A DNA stretch of 64,000 nucleotides from an uncultured Collinsella sp. (GCA_934668345.1 CAKUNE010000001.1:372001-436000); one strand, 5' to 3'; counted from the first letter of the stretch, positions 34,838 through 47,320 are shown. Notes: generated by a model from the sequence alone, not told the origin. A program made the numbers and translations.

Positions 34838-36044
34838 AGTTGCCGTAACCTCCCCTCTCCTGGTCGCGGATAACGTGGCCGCCCTCGAGGGCGATCACGC
34901 GACGGTGCATGCTATCGACCATCTCGCGGTCGTGCGTGGCGACGATCACGGTGGTGCCGGTGCGGTTAATACGCTCGAGCAGCTTCATGATGCCCAGCGA
35001 GATCGCCGGGTCGAGGTTGCCCGTGGGCTCGTCGCAGATCAGCAGCGGCGGACGGTTGACCATAGCGCGGGCGACGGCGACGCGCTGCTGCTCGCCACCG
35101 GAAAGCTGGTCGGGCAGCGAATCCATCTGATCGGCCAGACCGACCAGACGCAGCACCTCCGGCACCTGGCTGCGAATGACGCCCTTGGGCTTGCCGATGC
35201 ACTGCAGGGCAAACGCCACGTTTTCGTAGGCGGTCTTTTGCGGCAGAAGCTTAAAGTCCTGGAACACGGCGCCAATCTGGCGGCGCAGGAACGGAACCTT
35301 GCGGTTCTTGATCTTCATGAGGTCCTGACCGGCAACCAAGATGCGGCCGCTCGTCGGCTTGACGTCGCGGTTGAGCGTCGACAGCAGCGTGGTCTTACCC
35401 GAGCCGGAATGACCGACCAGGAAGACGAACTCGCCCGGATAGATCTCGATGTTGATGTCGTCGAGTGCAGGCTTGTTGGGCTGTGCCGGATAGATCTTGG
35501 TGACATGCTCCATAAGGATGACGGGCTCGACACCGGCCTGCTTGGCCATCTTCTTGCGGCTGGCCTGCGGATCGATGGGCGCAAACACCGACGTAAAATC
35601 GGGGTTGTTGAGCGCGTTATCGAGGCTTGCGACCTCGGCTGCCTGATCGCTCTCGACCACCGGGGCAGCAGGCTGCGTGGGATCGGGAATAGCGGCAAAG
35701 AGGCCGGACTGCGCAGGCTGAGGAGCCGGTGTCGCAGGAGCCATGGGGTCGGGAATGCCGGCCATGCTAGGCTGCGGCGCGGCGGCGCCAGCCTGAGGCT
35801 GCTCCACGCGAGCGGTCACAGCCTGAACGGGCTCAAAACCCGCCGTGCCGGAAAGCGCGACATCGCTGGTGGGATTGTAGGCAAAGGGATCGGATGCCGG
35901 CTGTGCCTGATCTGCCGGCTGAGTGGGGGCCTGAGCAACAGGCTGGCCCTCTGAATCCGGAGTGGCGAAACGACTGCCCTGGACGCCTGTCTGCGTCTTG
36001 GGGGCATCATCGCCCGCACCGGAGGTACGGAAGTGGTTACCCAC
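34824..36044 (-). CDS. ftsE: Cell-division ATP-binding protein FtsE with long N-terminal extension
   Basis: 406 residues against about 230 in typical FtsE. The ABC domain begins near residue 175 (VILMEHVTKIYPAQPN) with Walker A GHSGSGKTT (211-219), the signature LSGGEQQR and Walker B LLICDEPTGNL. The first 175 residues are Pro/Ala/Gln-rich and appear disordered, with IPDP twice. The extension is likely translated: the GTG at 36044 has AAGGAG five nucleotides upstream and the frame has no stop. FtsE with FtsX controls septal cell-wall hydrolysis. Confidence 0.9.
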   Translation of the reverse strand: MGNHFRTSGAGDDAPKTQTGVQGSRFATPDSEGQPVAQAPTQPADQAQPASDPFAYNPTSDVALSGTAGFEPVQAVTARVEQPQAGAAAPQPSMAGIPDPMAPATPAPQPAQSGLFAAIPDPTQPAAPVVESDQAAEVASLDNALNNPDFTSVFAPIDPQASRKKMAKQAGVEPVILMEHVTKIYPAQPNKPALDDINIEIYPGEFVFLVGHSGSGKTTLLSTLNRDVKPTSGRILVAGQDLMKIKNRKVPFLRRQIGAVFQDFKLLPQKTAYENVAFALQCIGKPKGVIRSQVPEVLRLVGLADQMDSLPDQLSGGEQQRVAVARAMVNRPPLLICDEPTGNLDPAISLGIMKLLERINRTGTTVIVATHDREMVDSMHRRVIALEGGHVIRDQERGGYGNYGTN

Positions 36045-36316
36045 TGGTGCTCCTTATCGTCGTGCGTTTAAACTACATGAGCGCTTTGTATTTTAGCAGC
36101 ATTAGCTTTGCTGCACATAAGAAGCATGGCGGGGTTTGGGTCTCACCGGCCGGGCGCAGGGTTACCTCCCAAATCGTCCTCGCGCATGGCCTGCGGTAAC
36201 TAAGGGGTCGCTGCGTTTTATTTGGGTGCAGCAGCGCTATGCTTGGGGCTGAATTGCACGTGGCTGGAATGAGCCCTTATCCCAATAGAAATCCTGCTTG
36301 ATACGGCCTCTTTAGA

Positions 36317-36383
36317 AGTTGCGGGGTAATTGGGACTGTTTTAGCAGTTAAAAGCCCTAATCAGTCCTTATCTCACCGCAACT
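36317..36383. repeat. 67-bp dyad element, copy 2
   Basis: Arms AGTTGCGGGGTAATTGGGACT and the partner AGTCCTTATCTCACCGCAACT around 25 nt. It lies in the 420-bp gap between transketolase and ftsE (36045-36464). The remainder of that gap shows no gene, only the ftsE promoter side and the transketolase terminator. Confidence 0.78.
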
Positions 36384-36387
36384 GAAA

Positions 36388-36416
36388 CAGGGGCGCTCTC
36401 CAAGAGAGCGCCCCTG
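36388..36416 (-). terminator. Terminator of the transketolase unit
   Basis: CAGGGGCGCTCT and AGAGCGCCCCTG, 12 bp perfect with a 5-nt loop, 48 nt past the stop codon. Immediately beyond it lies the 67-bp dyad. Confidence 0.82.
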
Positions 36417-36464
36417 CCGGGTTTCCATAGTACTGGCGAAGCAGTCCTTGAGATCCGTCTTGCC

Positions 36465-37406
36465 TTATGCCAAGAACTCCTTGGTGGTCGCCACGATGTT
36501 GGCGGCGTCCAGGCCATACTTGTGCAAGAGCTCGGCACCCGGGCCAGATTCGCCGAAGGTGTCGTTGACGCCGATCTTCTTGAGCGGCGTCGGGCACTGC
36601 TCGCACAGGACGTCGGCAACGGCGCTGCCCAGGCCACCGATCACAGAGTGCTCCTCGACGGTCACGACGTGGCCGGTCTTGGTGGCGCTCTTGACGATCA
36701 GGTCGGCATCGATGGGCTTGATGGTGTGCATGTTGATGACCTCGGCGTCGATGCCCTCGGCAGCGAGCTGCTCGGCGGCCTCGAGAGCCTCGCCGACCAT
36801 CAGGCCGCAGGCGATGATGGTCACATCGGCGCCCTCGCGCATGACAATGCCCTTACCCAACTCGAACTTATAGGTCTCGGGGTCGTTGATAACCGGCGAG
36901 GCCAAGCGGGCGAAGCGCATGTACACGGGGCCGTCGCACTCGTAGGCGGCGCGCGTCACGGCGCGGGCCTCGATGTCGTCGGCAGGAACGATCACAGTCA
37001 TGCCGGGGATGACGCGCATGAGGGCGATATCCTCGCAGCACTGGTGCGTGGCGCCATCCTCGCCCACCGAGATACCGGCGTGCGTGGCACCGATCTTAAC
37101 GTTGAGGTGCGGGTAGCCGATGGAGTTACGGACCTGCTCAAAGGCGCGGCCGGCAGCGAACATGGCAAAGGTGCTCGCGAAGGCAACGCGACCGGTGGTT
37201 GCGATACCAGCGGCAACACCCATCAGGTTGCTCTCGGCGATACCCACATCGAAGAAGCGATCGGGGCAGGCGGCCTTAAACTTGCCGGTCTGCGTGGCGG
37301 CGGCCAGGTCGGCGTCGAGGACCACAAAGTCATCGTGCTCGTTGGCGAGCTCGACGAGGGCCTCGCCGTAGCTTACGCGCGTGGCGATTTTCTTGACGTC
37401 TGCCAT
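36465..37406 (-). CDS. Transketolase, C-terminal subunit
   Basis: 313 residues from the ATG at 37406. It carries the pyrimidine-binding and C-terminal domains of transketolase (ATRVSYGEALVELA, FDVGIAESNLMGVAAGIA, GATHAGISVGEDGATHQ, VVTVEEHSVIGGLG). Together with the N-terminal subunit it makes the thiamine-diphosphate enzyme of the pentose phosphate pathway. The start lies 1 nt from the stop of the N-terminal gene, so the two are coupled. Split transketolases are common in anaerobes. Confidence 0.93.
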   Translation of the reverse strand: MADVKKIATRVSYGEALVELANEHDDFVVLDADLAAATQTGKFKAACPDRFFDVGIAESNLMGVAAGIATTGRVAFASTFAMFAAGRAFEQVRNSIGYPHLNVKIGATHAGISVGEDGATHQCCEDIALMRVIPGMTVIVPADDIEARAVTRAAYECDGPVYMRFARLASPVINDPETYKFELGKGIVMREGADVTIIACGLMVGEALEAAEQLAAEGIDAEVINMHTIKPIDADLIVKSATKTGHVVTVEEHSVIGGLGSAVADVLCEQCPTPLKKIGVNDTFGESGPGAELLHKYGLDAANIVATTKEFLA

Positions 37407-37407
37407 C

Positions 37408-38238
37408 CTAGAGCTCCTCTCCGGCGGCCGTGAGCTCTGCCATGGCCTGCTCAAACTGTTCATCGTTGGGGGCCTTGCCGTGCCAACCAACCTGGTTCTC
37501 CATAAAGGAGACGCCCTTGCCCTTTGTGGTCTCCGCGATAATGGCAGTCGGCTGCCCCTTAGTGGCGCGAGCCTCGGCAAAGGCAGCGCGAATCTGGTCG
37601 AAATCGTTGCCGTCGGCGAGCTCCACCACGTGGAACTTAAAGGCGCGGAACTTGTCGGCGAGCGGCATGGGGTCGTTGACTTCCTCGACGGGACCGTCGA
37701 TCTGCAGGCCGTTGTGGTCGACGATCACGCAGAGGTTGTCGAGCTGCTGGTTGCCGGCAAACATGGCGGCCTCCCAGACCTGGCCCTCCTCGCTCTCGCC
37801 ATCGCCCAGCAGGGCGTAGGTGCGGTAAGTATCGCCCCAGTGCTTGGCGGCAACGGCCATGCCCACGGCGGCGGAGATGCCCTGGCCGAGCGAACCGGTG
37901 GACATGTCAACGCCCGGAGTGTCGTTCATGTTGGGATGGCCCTGCAGGTGGCTGCCGATGTGGCGCAGCGTCTCAAGATCCTCCTTGGGGAAGAACCCGC
38001 GCTCGGCGAGCACAGCGTACAGACCAGGAGCACAGTGGCCCTTGGAAAGCACAAAGCGATCGCGGTCGGCCTTGCGGGGATTGGCCGGGTCGACGTTCAT
38101 TTCCTCAAAGTACAGATAGGTCATGATGTCGGCAGCGCCGAGCGAACCGCCCGGATGGCCGGACTTGGCAGCGTGCACGCCGGTGACGATGCCCTTCCTT
38201 ACCTCGTTGGCAACCTTTTTGAGCTCCTCGTCGCTCAT
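37408..38238 (-). CDS. Transketolase, N-terminal subunit
   Basis: 276 residues: the thiamine-diphosphate-binding half, with GHPGGSLGAADI, SKGHCAPGLYAVL, GSLGQGISAAVGMA and the diphosphate motif GDGESEEGQVWEA. The ATG at 38238 has AAGGAAGG upstream. First gene of the pair. The 207-bp upstream region is unusually AT-rich and likely holds the promoter. Confidence 0.95.
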   Translation of the reverse strand: MSDEELKKVANEVRKGIVTGVHAAKSGHPGGSLGAADIMTYLYFEEMNVDPANPRKADRDRFVLSKGHCAPGLYAVLAERGFFPKEDLETLRHIGSHLQGHPNMNDTPGVDMSTGSLGQGISAAVGMAVAAKHWGDTYRTYALLGDGESEEGQVWEAAMFAGNQQLDNLCVIVDHNGLQIDGPVEEVNDPMPLADKFRAFKFHVVELADGNDFDQIRAAFAEARATKGQPTAIIAETTKGKGVSFMENQVGWHGKAPNDEQFEQAMAELTAAGEEL

Positions 38239-38445
38239 TGTGCCTTCCTTTCATCCTCTTTAGACAAGATGCGCACGGCACAGAAGGTCGTCCCAACCCA
38301 GCCGCGATGCACGTACGTCCTTCATTATGCTGGAAACTGGAAGCTTTACCAGAGTTTTTATCATTATTTGAACAATTTAGCAGGCAGAACCGCTGATGAA
38401 ACGGTTTATCAATGTGAACGTCTTTTGGATGGGACGCGGTCGGCC

Positions 38446-39336
38446 CTACGCGTTAATGTCCTTGAAGCCCTCACCGAAGGTTTCCGTAACGTCGGCAACC
38501 GTCACGATGGCATGAGGATCGCGCTCGCGCACGATCGTCTTGAGCGTATTGAGCTCGCGGCGGCTCACAATGACCATGATCACCGGCTTCTCGGCACCCG
38601 AGTACATGCCAGTCGCCCTAAACTTGGTGCAGCCGCGTCCCAGACCATACATGATGTCGGCCGCGATATCGGGGAAACTGTCCGAGATGATGAGTACCAT
38701 ACGACGCTTATTGCCGCCATCGACCACGGCATCGATCACATAGCCGCTAATCACCATCGAAAGTCCTGCGTACAGAGCATTTTCGAGCGAGAAGACCGGC
38801 GCCGATGCTGCACATACGGCAACGTCGATTGCCATGACGGTCGAGCCCACCGGCAGCGAGGTGTTACGCGAGATGATTTGGCCAATCGTGTCCGAGCCGC
38901 CGGTGTTGGCGCCGGCGCGCAACACCATGCCGTAACCGATGCCCGTGATAATGCCGCCCCACATAGCGGGAAGCATCAGGTCTGCATGTGCCAGAGGCGC
39001 TACAAACGGGGCGAACAGATCGGTAAAGAAGCCCAGCAGCACAAAGCCCGTCGCGGTCTGCACCACGTAGAACATGCCGCCCTCGCGCATAACGACCAGC
39101 AACAGCAAGGCGTTCATCACGATCGTCTGAATACCAACGGGAAGCGACACGCCTCGCGCCGCGCCGACCGCCTGGATAATGGTGGCAAGGCCCGTAACGC
39201 CACCGGCGGCAAGACCGTTGGGAATCAAAAACAGGTCGGTCGCGATGGCGGCCAAGGCGCACCCCAACATGATCTGGGGCAGATCGTGAAAGAAGTTCAT
39301 CGAAAGAATGCGCTTGATGTCCAGACGATATGCCAT
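38446..39336 (-). CDS. YitT family membrane protein (DUF161 plus DUF2179)
   Basis: 296 residues from the ATG at 39336 (GGGAGG upstream). Five to six membrane helices occupy residues 15-200, including GLAAGGVTGLATII and GANTGGSDTIGQII. A cytoplasmic DUF2179 domain follows (TGMYSGAEKPVIMVIVSRREL). The family is widespread in Firmicutes and actinobacteria. Its transported substrate, if any, is unknown. Confidence 0.88.
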   Translation of the reverse strand: MAYRLDIKRILSMNFFHDLPQIMLGCALAAIATDLFLIPNGLAAGGVTGLATIIQAVGAARGVSLPVGIQTIVMNALLLLVVMREGGMFYVVQTATGFVLLGFFTDLFAPFVAPLAHADLMLPAMWGGIITGIGYGMVLRAGANTGGSDTIGQIISRNTSLPVGSTVMAIDVAVCAASAPVFSLENALYAGLSMVISGYVIDAVVDGGNKRRMVLIISDSFPDIAADIMYGLGRGCTKFRATGMYSGAEKPVIMVIVSRRELNTLKTIVRERDPHAIVTVADVTETFGEGFKDINA

Positions 39337-39352
39337 GCTACCTCCCTCAAAA

Positions 39353-39376
39353 AAGCGCACCCAAACGGATGCGCTT
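39353..39376 (-). terminator. prfB terminator
   Basis: AAGCGCA and TGCGCTT around a 10-nt loop, followed on the minus strand by a T run. Two weaker hairpins with AAACC/GGTTT arms lie between it and the prfB stop (39420-39506). Confidence 0.7.
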
Positions 39377-39502
39377 CGAACTTCTTGCTGTATTCGATTC
39401 TACCGATTCGCCGAACAAAAACCACCCCTGCGCAGGGTTTGCTTTGGATACAAAACCACCCTGCTCGGAGGGTTTTATCCATTTCCACATAAACCGGGCG
39501 GT

Positions 39503-40650
39503 TTATGCAGATGGGATCTCTGCGTCAGCGTTGCCAGTGGCCCAGCGATGGTAGCCAATAACAAACGGGTCCAGGTCGCCATCGTCAAGAACTGCCTCGA
39601 CGTTGCTGGTCTCAACGCCCGTGCGTAGGTCCTTAACCATCTGATACGGGTAGAGCACGTAGCTGCGGATCTGGTTGCCAAAACCAATCGTGGTTTTGGG
39701 TCCGCGAATCTCATCCAGGGCCTCGGCGCGCTTCTCGAGCTCAATCTCGTACAGGCGAGCCTTGAGGATCTGCATGCACGCGGCCTTGTTCTGGATCTGG
39801 CTGCGCTCGTTTTGGCAGGTGACCACAATGCCGCTGGGGAAATGCGTCACGCGCACGGCGGAGTCGGTGGTGTTAACGCCCTGACCGCCCGGGCCGCTCG
39901 CGTGGTACACGTCCACGCGGATGTCATCGGGGCTGATCTCGATATCGATATCATCGGGTAGCACGGGGATGACCTCGACGCCGGCAAACGTGGTCTGGCG
40001 GCGCTTCTTGTCGTCGGTGGGGCTAATGCGAACCAAGCGGTGGACGCCGGCCTCGGCGCGCAGCATGCCAAATGCGTCCTTGCCCTCGACGGTAAAGGTC
40101 GCGCGGTCGATGCCGATGACCTCAGCGGCGGGGCAGTCGTTAATCGTGACCTTCCAGCCGCGACGCTGGCAGTACTTCATGTACATCTTAAATAGCATGA
40201 AGGTCCAGTCCTGGGCCTCCAGACCACCCTGTCCGGGCTTGATGGTCACAATGGCATCGCCGTGATCGAACTCACCGGTAAACCAGCTCGAAAGCTCAAG
40301 CTCATCGATGGCACGGGCCAGGCGCTCAGCCGTGGCTGTAGCCTCCTCGCGAAGGGCGGCGGCATCGGGGTCATCCCCCATCTCCTCGGCAAGCTCCAGC
40401 GCGGCACGGGCATCGGAAAGCTCGCCGCGCGCGTTGTCCACGGCAGCGATATCTTCCTTGGTGCGCGCGATTTCCTCCATGGTGGCACGGGCGGCGTCGG
40501 CGTCATCCCAAAAGCCGGGGGCCACGCTTTTGGCCTCGAGCTCGGTCACGCGCGTGCGCTTTTCGTCCAAGTGGAGATACGACTCGACCTCGCCGAGCCG
40601 GTCCGCAAACGCGTCCAGCTCGGCGGGCGTTACCTCTAAAGCCTCAGCCA

Positions 40651-40651
<1 letters not shown>
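39503..40651 (-). CDS. prfB: Peptide chain release factor 2
   Basis: 382 residues. It releases the polypeptide at UGA and UAA. The GGQ motif is in HASGPGGQGVNTTDS. The frame is continuous through the place where many bacteria use a programmed +1 shift, so that autoregulation is absent. The stop-codon recognition loop reads RISPTDDKKRRQTTF: SPT instead of SPF, clear in the DNA (AGC CCC ACC). The start overlaps the secA stop (TAATG), so the gene is coupled to secA. Confidence 0.95.
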
Positions 40652-43458
<2,807 letters not shown>

Positions 43459-43588
43459 GTGGTTTTCCTTTTTGGCCATCGCCCACGCCATGCAGCCTCG
43501 GGCGAGTTAAACACAGATAAATGTACTTTAGCCAAACAGGACGCGGCCTATACGGTCGAGCTCGACCGCCACGTAATAACTACGACCA

Positions 43589-43683
43589 ACCTGCCACAAT
43601 GGGACAGGTTAATTTTGGCAGGTCTATCTGGGCAAACGCCGCCTCTCTGCCATGTGGTGCCATGGGGACAGGTTAGTTTGCAC
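43589..43683. repeat. GGGACAGGTT modules between secA and rpmE
   Basis: A dyad at 43589-43623 (ACCTGCCA...TGGCAGGT around GGGACAGGTTAATTTT) is almost the same as the one at 31488-31526. A second GGGGACAGGTTAGTTTGCAC lies at 43664-43683. The 309-bp gap (43459-43767) holds these modules, the rpmE terminator and the secA promoter region, with no gene. Confidence 0.75.
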
Positions 43684-43700
43684 TAATTTAAAAAGAAAAA

Positions 43701-43730
43701 GGGCCGCGCATCCAAATGGATGCACGGCCC
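43701..43730 (-). terminator. rpmE terminator
   Basis: GGGCCGCGCATCCA and TGGATGCACGGCCC (14 bp, one mismatch), with CTTTTTCTTTTT on the minus strand. Confidence 0.88.
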
Positions 43731-43767
43731 TCATGCCATGAATGCGAGTGATTCCGCGGCGAGCTAT

Positions 43768-44193
43768 TTACTCAGCAGCCTCGGTGGTCTCGGCCTCGGC
43801 AGCGGCCTCCTCGACGGGAGCCTCTGCGGGGGCCTCGGCGGCCTGCTTGGCAGCCTCCTCGGCAAACTTAGCAGCACGCTTAGCCTTCTCGGCAGCCTTA
43901 GCCTCAGCGGCGGCCTTGCGAGCGGCCTCGGCCTCAGCAGCCTTGGCGGCCTTGGCAGCCTTGGCCTCCTCGGCCTTCTTGAGCTGGGCGGCAGCGGCGC
44001 CACCGAACTTGTCGGCGAAGCGCTGGACGCGTCCACCGGTGTCGACAAACTTCTGCTGGCCGGTGTAGAACGGGTGGCACTCGTTGCAAAGCTCGACCTT
44101 CATCTCGGACACAGTAGCGTGCGTCTTGAAGGTGTTGCCGCAGGAGCACGTCACCGTGCACTCGACATACTGGGGATGGATACCCTGCTTCAT
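43768..44193 (-). CDS. rpmE: 50S ribosomal protein L31 with Ala/Lys/Glu-rich tail
   Basis: 141 residues. The first 65 are a normal zinc-type L31 ([20 protein letters not shown]...[23 protein letters not shown]) with the CxC and CxxC zinc set. The remaining 75 or so residues are a low-complexity Ala/Lys/Glu helix ending in Glu/Ala. Typical L31 is 65-90 residues, so the tail is unusual. AAGGAG precedes the start. Confidence 0.92.
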   Translation of the reverse strand: MKQGIHPQYVECTVTCSCGNTFKTHATVSEMKVELCNECHPFYTGQQKFVDTGGRVQRFADKFGGAAAAQLKKAEEAKAAKAAKAAEAEAARKAAAEAKAAEKAKRAAKFAEEAAKQAAEAPAEAPVEEAAAEAETTEAAE

Positions 44194-44499
44194 GGTAGGA
44201 CTCCTTATTGGTCAGGCGCTGGTTACCGATCAGCGCATAAGGCGTCTTGGTTTCCGACCAAGACAACAAACTCGGCTATGGTACCACGGCGCCGCGCGTC
44301 CCACAAAAGGTTCACGGTCTTTGTGCAACGCGGCGTGGCCAACCGCAGCGGACACGCACCCTGTCGCCCCTTCGCCCATGTTGCAGACGTGTAACGCCGC
44401 TGTAAGCGCACCTCTTTTGGCGCCAGACAGGTACAATGATGAACACTGTACCGTAGCGGAGCGCCCCGCGCGCGCCGCAACCACGCGAAAGGGTTTCCC
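44194..44499. other. Divergent intergenic region, rpmE and ACT gene
   Basis: 306 bp between divergent starts. A TACAAT -10 candidate at 44433-44438 faces the ACT gene; no clear -35 goes with it. No gene, repeat or riboswitch is recognised. Confidence 0.5.
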
Positions 44500-44787
44500 A
44501 TGGCCGAGATCTCGTCCTCCCGTATCGTCATCACCGTCCTTGGCAAGAACCGCCCCGGCATCGTCGCCGGCGTCACCCGTGTCCTGGGCGAGGCCAACGT
44601 CGACATCCGCGACATCACGCAGTCCATTATCGAGGACATCTTCACCATGACCATGCTGGCCGATACCGCCGAGTCCAAGCTCGACTTCGCTGAGCTGCAG
44701 AAGGCGCTGGCCGAGGCCGGCGAGCTTTCGGGCGTCAACGTGTCCATCCAGCGCGAGGACGTCTTCAACTTTATGTACCGCCTGTAG
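44500..44787 (+). CDS. ACT domain protein (UPF0237 type)
   Basis: 95 residues: a single ACT fold (VITVLGKNRPGIVAGVTRVLGEANVDIRDIT). Such stand-alone ACT proteins are small amino-acid-binding regulators related to the glycine cleavage repressor domain. The ligand is unknown. It lies 77 bp upstream of citrate synthase on the same strand, which would be consistent with cotranscription. Confidence 0.88.
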   Translation: MAEISSSRIVITVLGKNRPGIVAGVTRVLGEANVDIRDITQSIIEDIFTMTMLADTAESKLDFAELQKALAEAGELSGVNVSIQREDVFNFMYRL

Positions 44788-44864
44788 CGAGCAAGCCGCT
44801 GGGGATAGCCTGACGCGCGCATGCCCATGCAAGTCACCCCGATGCGGCCCGGAGAGGAGCGCGC

Positions 44865-46283
44865 ATGGCCTACGACGCCAAGAAAATCTATTACCGCTTC
44901 GATGACCACTTGAGCCGCCTGGTTCTGGATTACGAAGCAAGCCGCCAGATTTCGCCTGAGAGCGAAAACCTCTACCACGGCCTGCCGACCGACCCTTATG
45001 ACGAGGGCCTGTTTGTCGAGCACAATGTCAAGCGCGGCCTGCGCAATGCCGACGGCTCGGGCGTGGTCGCGGGCCTCACTCGCATCTCGGATGTGCACGG
45101 CTACAACAAGGTCGACGGAAAGGTCGTGCCCGATCAGGGCAAGCTCACGCTTCGCGGCTACAGCATCGAGGATCTGGTCAACAATGCCCAGGCCGAGAAT
45201 CGCTACGGCTACGAGGAAGTCGCCTATCTGCTTATCACGGGCTCGCTGCCCAACAAAGAAGAGCTCGACGGCTTTTGCGAGCGCCTGGGCGCCTTTAGAC
45301 ATCTGAGCGACGAGTACGTCAAAGAGTTCCCTATGACCACGGTGTCGTCGAGCATCATGAACGTGCTCCAGCGCGCCGTGCTGCTGCTCTACGCCTTCGA
45401 TGCCGAACCAGACGTGATCACGCCCGAGCACGAAATCGACGTCGCCATTTCCATGCTCGCACGTCTCCCGCGCATCGCCGCCTTCGCCCACATGGCCTCG
45501 ATTGCCAAGCTTCGCGGCTCCGAGGTTCACGTGCCGCACCCCACGCCCGGCCTCTCCACCGCCGAGACCATTCTGCAGGTCCTGCGCGGCGGCATGGCGT
45601 TCACCCGCGATGAGGCGATGCTGCTCGACGTGATGCTCATGCTGCATGCCGAGCACGGCGGCGGCAACAACTCCACCTTCGCTTGCCGCGTGCTGTCGTC
45701 TTCGGCCACCGACCCGTATTCCGCCTACGCCGCGGCCATCGGCTCGCTCAAGGGCCCGCGCCACGGTGGTGCCAATGCCAAGGTCGTGTCTATGCACGAG
45801 GACATCCGCGCGCATGTCTCCAACTGGGAGGACGAGGACGAGGTCGCAGCCTACCTGGGCAAGATCCTCGACAAGCAGGCCTTCGACGGCACGGGCCTCA
45901 TCTACGGCATGGGCCACGCCGTCTATACGCTCAGCGACCCGCGCGCCGAGGTCTGCCGTCGTTACGCGCGCACACTTGCCGCCAAGAAGAACCTGGGCGA
46001 TGAGTTCGCGCTCATCGAGCGCATCGAGCGCCTGGCACCCCAGGTCATGCGCGACCACGGCATGACCAAGCCCATCTGCGCCAACATCGACCTGTACACG
46101 GGCTTTATCTACAAGATGCTCGGCGTGCCCGAAACGCTCTTTACGCCGCTATTCGCCGTCGCCCGCATGGCCGGCTGGTCGGCACACCGCATGGAAGAGC
46201 TCTTCTGCGCGCACCGTATCATCCGCCCCGCCTATCGTCCGGTGATCGAGCCGCTGGAGTACAAGCCGCTCGCCGACCGCTAG
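44865..46283 (+). CDS. gltA: Citrate synthase
   Basis: 472 residues; GGAGAGGAG lies upstream of the ATG at 44865. It condenses acetyl-CoA and oxaloacetate. Active-site residues are visible: His in LHAEHGGGNNSTF, GPRHGGANAK, His in YGMGHAVYTLSDPRA, and Asp in NIDLYTGF. It resembles the long-chain form found in clostridia and coriobacteria. With glutamate synthase in the same window, it may feed a partial TCA branch toward 2-oxoglutarate (inference). Confidence 0.94.
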   Translation: MAYDAKKIYYRFDDHLSRLVLDYEASRQISPESENLYHGLPTDPYDEGLFVEHNVKRGLRNADGSGVVAGLTRISDVHGYNKVDGKVVPDQGKLTLRGYSIEDLVNNAQAENRYGYEEVAYLLITGSLPNKEELDGFCERLGAFRHLSDEYVKEFPMTTVSSSIMNVLQRAVLLLYAFDAEPDVITPEHEIDVAISMLARLPRIAAFAHMASIAKLRGSEVHVPHPTPGLSTAETILQVLRGGMAFTRDEAMLLDVMLMLHAEHGGGNNSTFACRVLSSSATDPYSAYAAAIGSLKGPRHGGANAKVVSMHEDIRAHVSNWEDEDEVAAYLGKILDKQAFDGTGLIYGMGHAVYTLSDPRAEVCRRYARTLAAKKNLGDEFALIERIERLAPQVMRDHGMTKPICANIDLYTGFIYKMLGVPETLFTPLFAVARMAGWSAHRMEELFCAHRIIRPAYRPVIEPLEYKPLADR

Positions 46284-46306
46284 GACGCGGACCGTTATAG
46301 AACTCG

Positions 46307-46344
46307 AGCGTGGCCAGGGACCCAAGCCCTCGGCCACGCTTTTT
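46307..46344 (+). terminator. Citrate synthase terminator
   Basis: AGCGTGGCC and GGCCACGCT (9 bp) around a 16-nt loop that can pair further, followed by TTTTT. Confidence 0.88.
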
Positions 46345-46369
46345 ATGCCAGTGGAAAGGGCTGCATCAA

Positions 46370-47212
46370 ATGATTGTGTTTTCCGATATGGATGGGACGC
46401 TGTTGACGAGTGACAAGCAGATGAGCGACGCCACCTGGGCGATGCTCGACGAGCTCGCACGTCGCGGCATTGAGTTTGTGCCCTGCACGGGGCGCCCGCT
46501 GTCGGGCATCTTTGAGCCCATCCTCGCCCATCCCGCCGTGCACTATGCCGTCTGCGCCAATGGCGCCAGCGTCTGGCAGCTCGACGACGATGTGCCCAAC
46601 GATGCCTCGCGCGCCACGCGCATTTTGAGCCGTCCGCTCGATCGCGGCATTGCCCATCGCGTCCGTCGCATCGCCGCCGGCCACGATGTGACCTTCGATA
46701 TCTTCGCGGATGGGCAGTGCTTCCTCCCCCGCTCGCTCTACACGCGCCTGGACGAATTCTGCGGCGGCGACCCCCACATCGCGGCTTCGCTCAAGCGCAC
46801 ACGAACGCCGATCGACATGGATATCGACAGCAAAATCGACGAGGTCGAGACGCTCGAACGCATCGCTATGTACTGGCACGACCCCGCCGATCGCGACGCC
46901 ATCGCGGCGGCGCTCGACACGCTCGGAGGAATTGAGGTCACGCGTTCTTACGCCATGAATATCGAGGTCATGGGTGAGGGCGCCACCAAGGGAACGGCCC
47001 TCACGTGGCTATGCGAGCACCTGGGCGAGCGTCTCGCCGACGTCTGGGCGTTCGGCGACAACATCAACGACATCCCCATGCTGCAGGCAGCGGGCCACGG
47101 CATGGCCATGATCAACGCCGAGCCCGAAGACCGCGAGGCCGCCGACGCCGTCACCGAATACGACAACGACCACGACGGCGTCGCCCGCACCATCATGGCC
47201 GCCCTCGCCTAG
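46370..47212 (+). CDS. HAD-superfamily (Cof-type) phosphatase 1
   Basis: 280 residues from the ATG at 46370 (GAAAGGG upstream). Motif I FSDMDGTLLTSD holds the nucleophile Asp; the C2-type cap occupies the middle; motif IV FGDNINDIPML is near the C-terminus. Cof proteins dephosphorylate sugar phosphates or flavin cofactors; the substrate is not evident. The TAG stop is part of a GGGGAC-family repeat. It is convergent with a second HAD gene. Confidence 0.9.
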   Translation: MIVFSDMDGTLLTSDKQMSDATWAMLDELARRGIEFVPCTGRPLSGIFEPILAHPAVHYAVCANGASVWQLDDDVPNDASRATRILSRPLDRGIAHRVRRIAAGHDVTFDIFADGQCFLPRSLYTRLDEFCGGDPHIAASLKRTRTPIDMDIDSKIDEVETLERIAMYWHDPADRDAIAAALDTLGGIEVTRSYAMNIEVMGEGATKGTALTWLCEHLGERLADVWAFGDNINDIPMLQAAGHGMAMINAEPEDREAADAVTEYDNDHDGVARTIMAALA

Positions 47213-47317
47213 TCGTTGGGGACGTTCTTAAACGACTAGTCGTTGGGGACAGCCTTCGCGAAAAATCTGCAAGGACTGTCCCCCACTGTCGGCAGAAAAG
47301 GAACGTCCCCATCTGCC
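47209..47317. repeat. GGGGAC-family repeats between convergent HAD genes
   Basis: A 43-nt element at 47209-47251 includes GGGGACGTTCTTAAACGAC and a second GGGGAC. Its reverse complement recurs at 48283-48325 with two mismatches; the inner 34 nt are identical. AGTCGTT/AACGACT (47211-47217, 47231-47237) can form a hairpin. Further GTCCCC pieces follow up to the second HAD gene. Confidence 0.85.
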
Positions 47318-47320
47318 GGA

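Noticed and set aside
37381..39492. 703-codon plus-strand frame opposite transketolase and YitT
   Set aside because: It is a shadow of minus-strand genes with clear family motifs; the His/Gly-rich composition is typical of antisense high-GC frames.
44223..46058. 611-codon minus-strand frame opposite citrate synthase
   Set aside because: Citrate synthase on the other strand has all catalytic residues; the antisense product shows no family.
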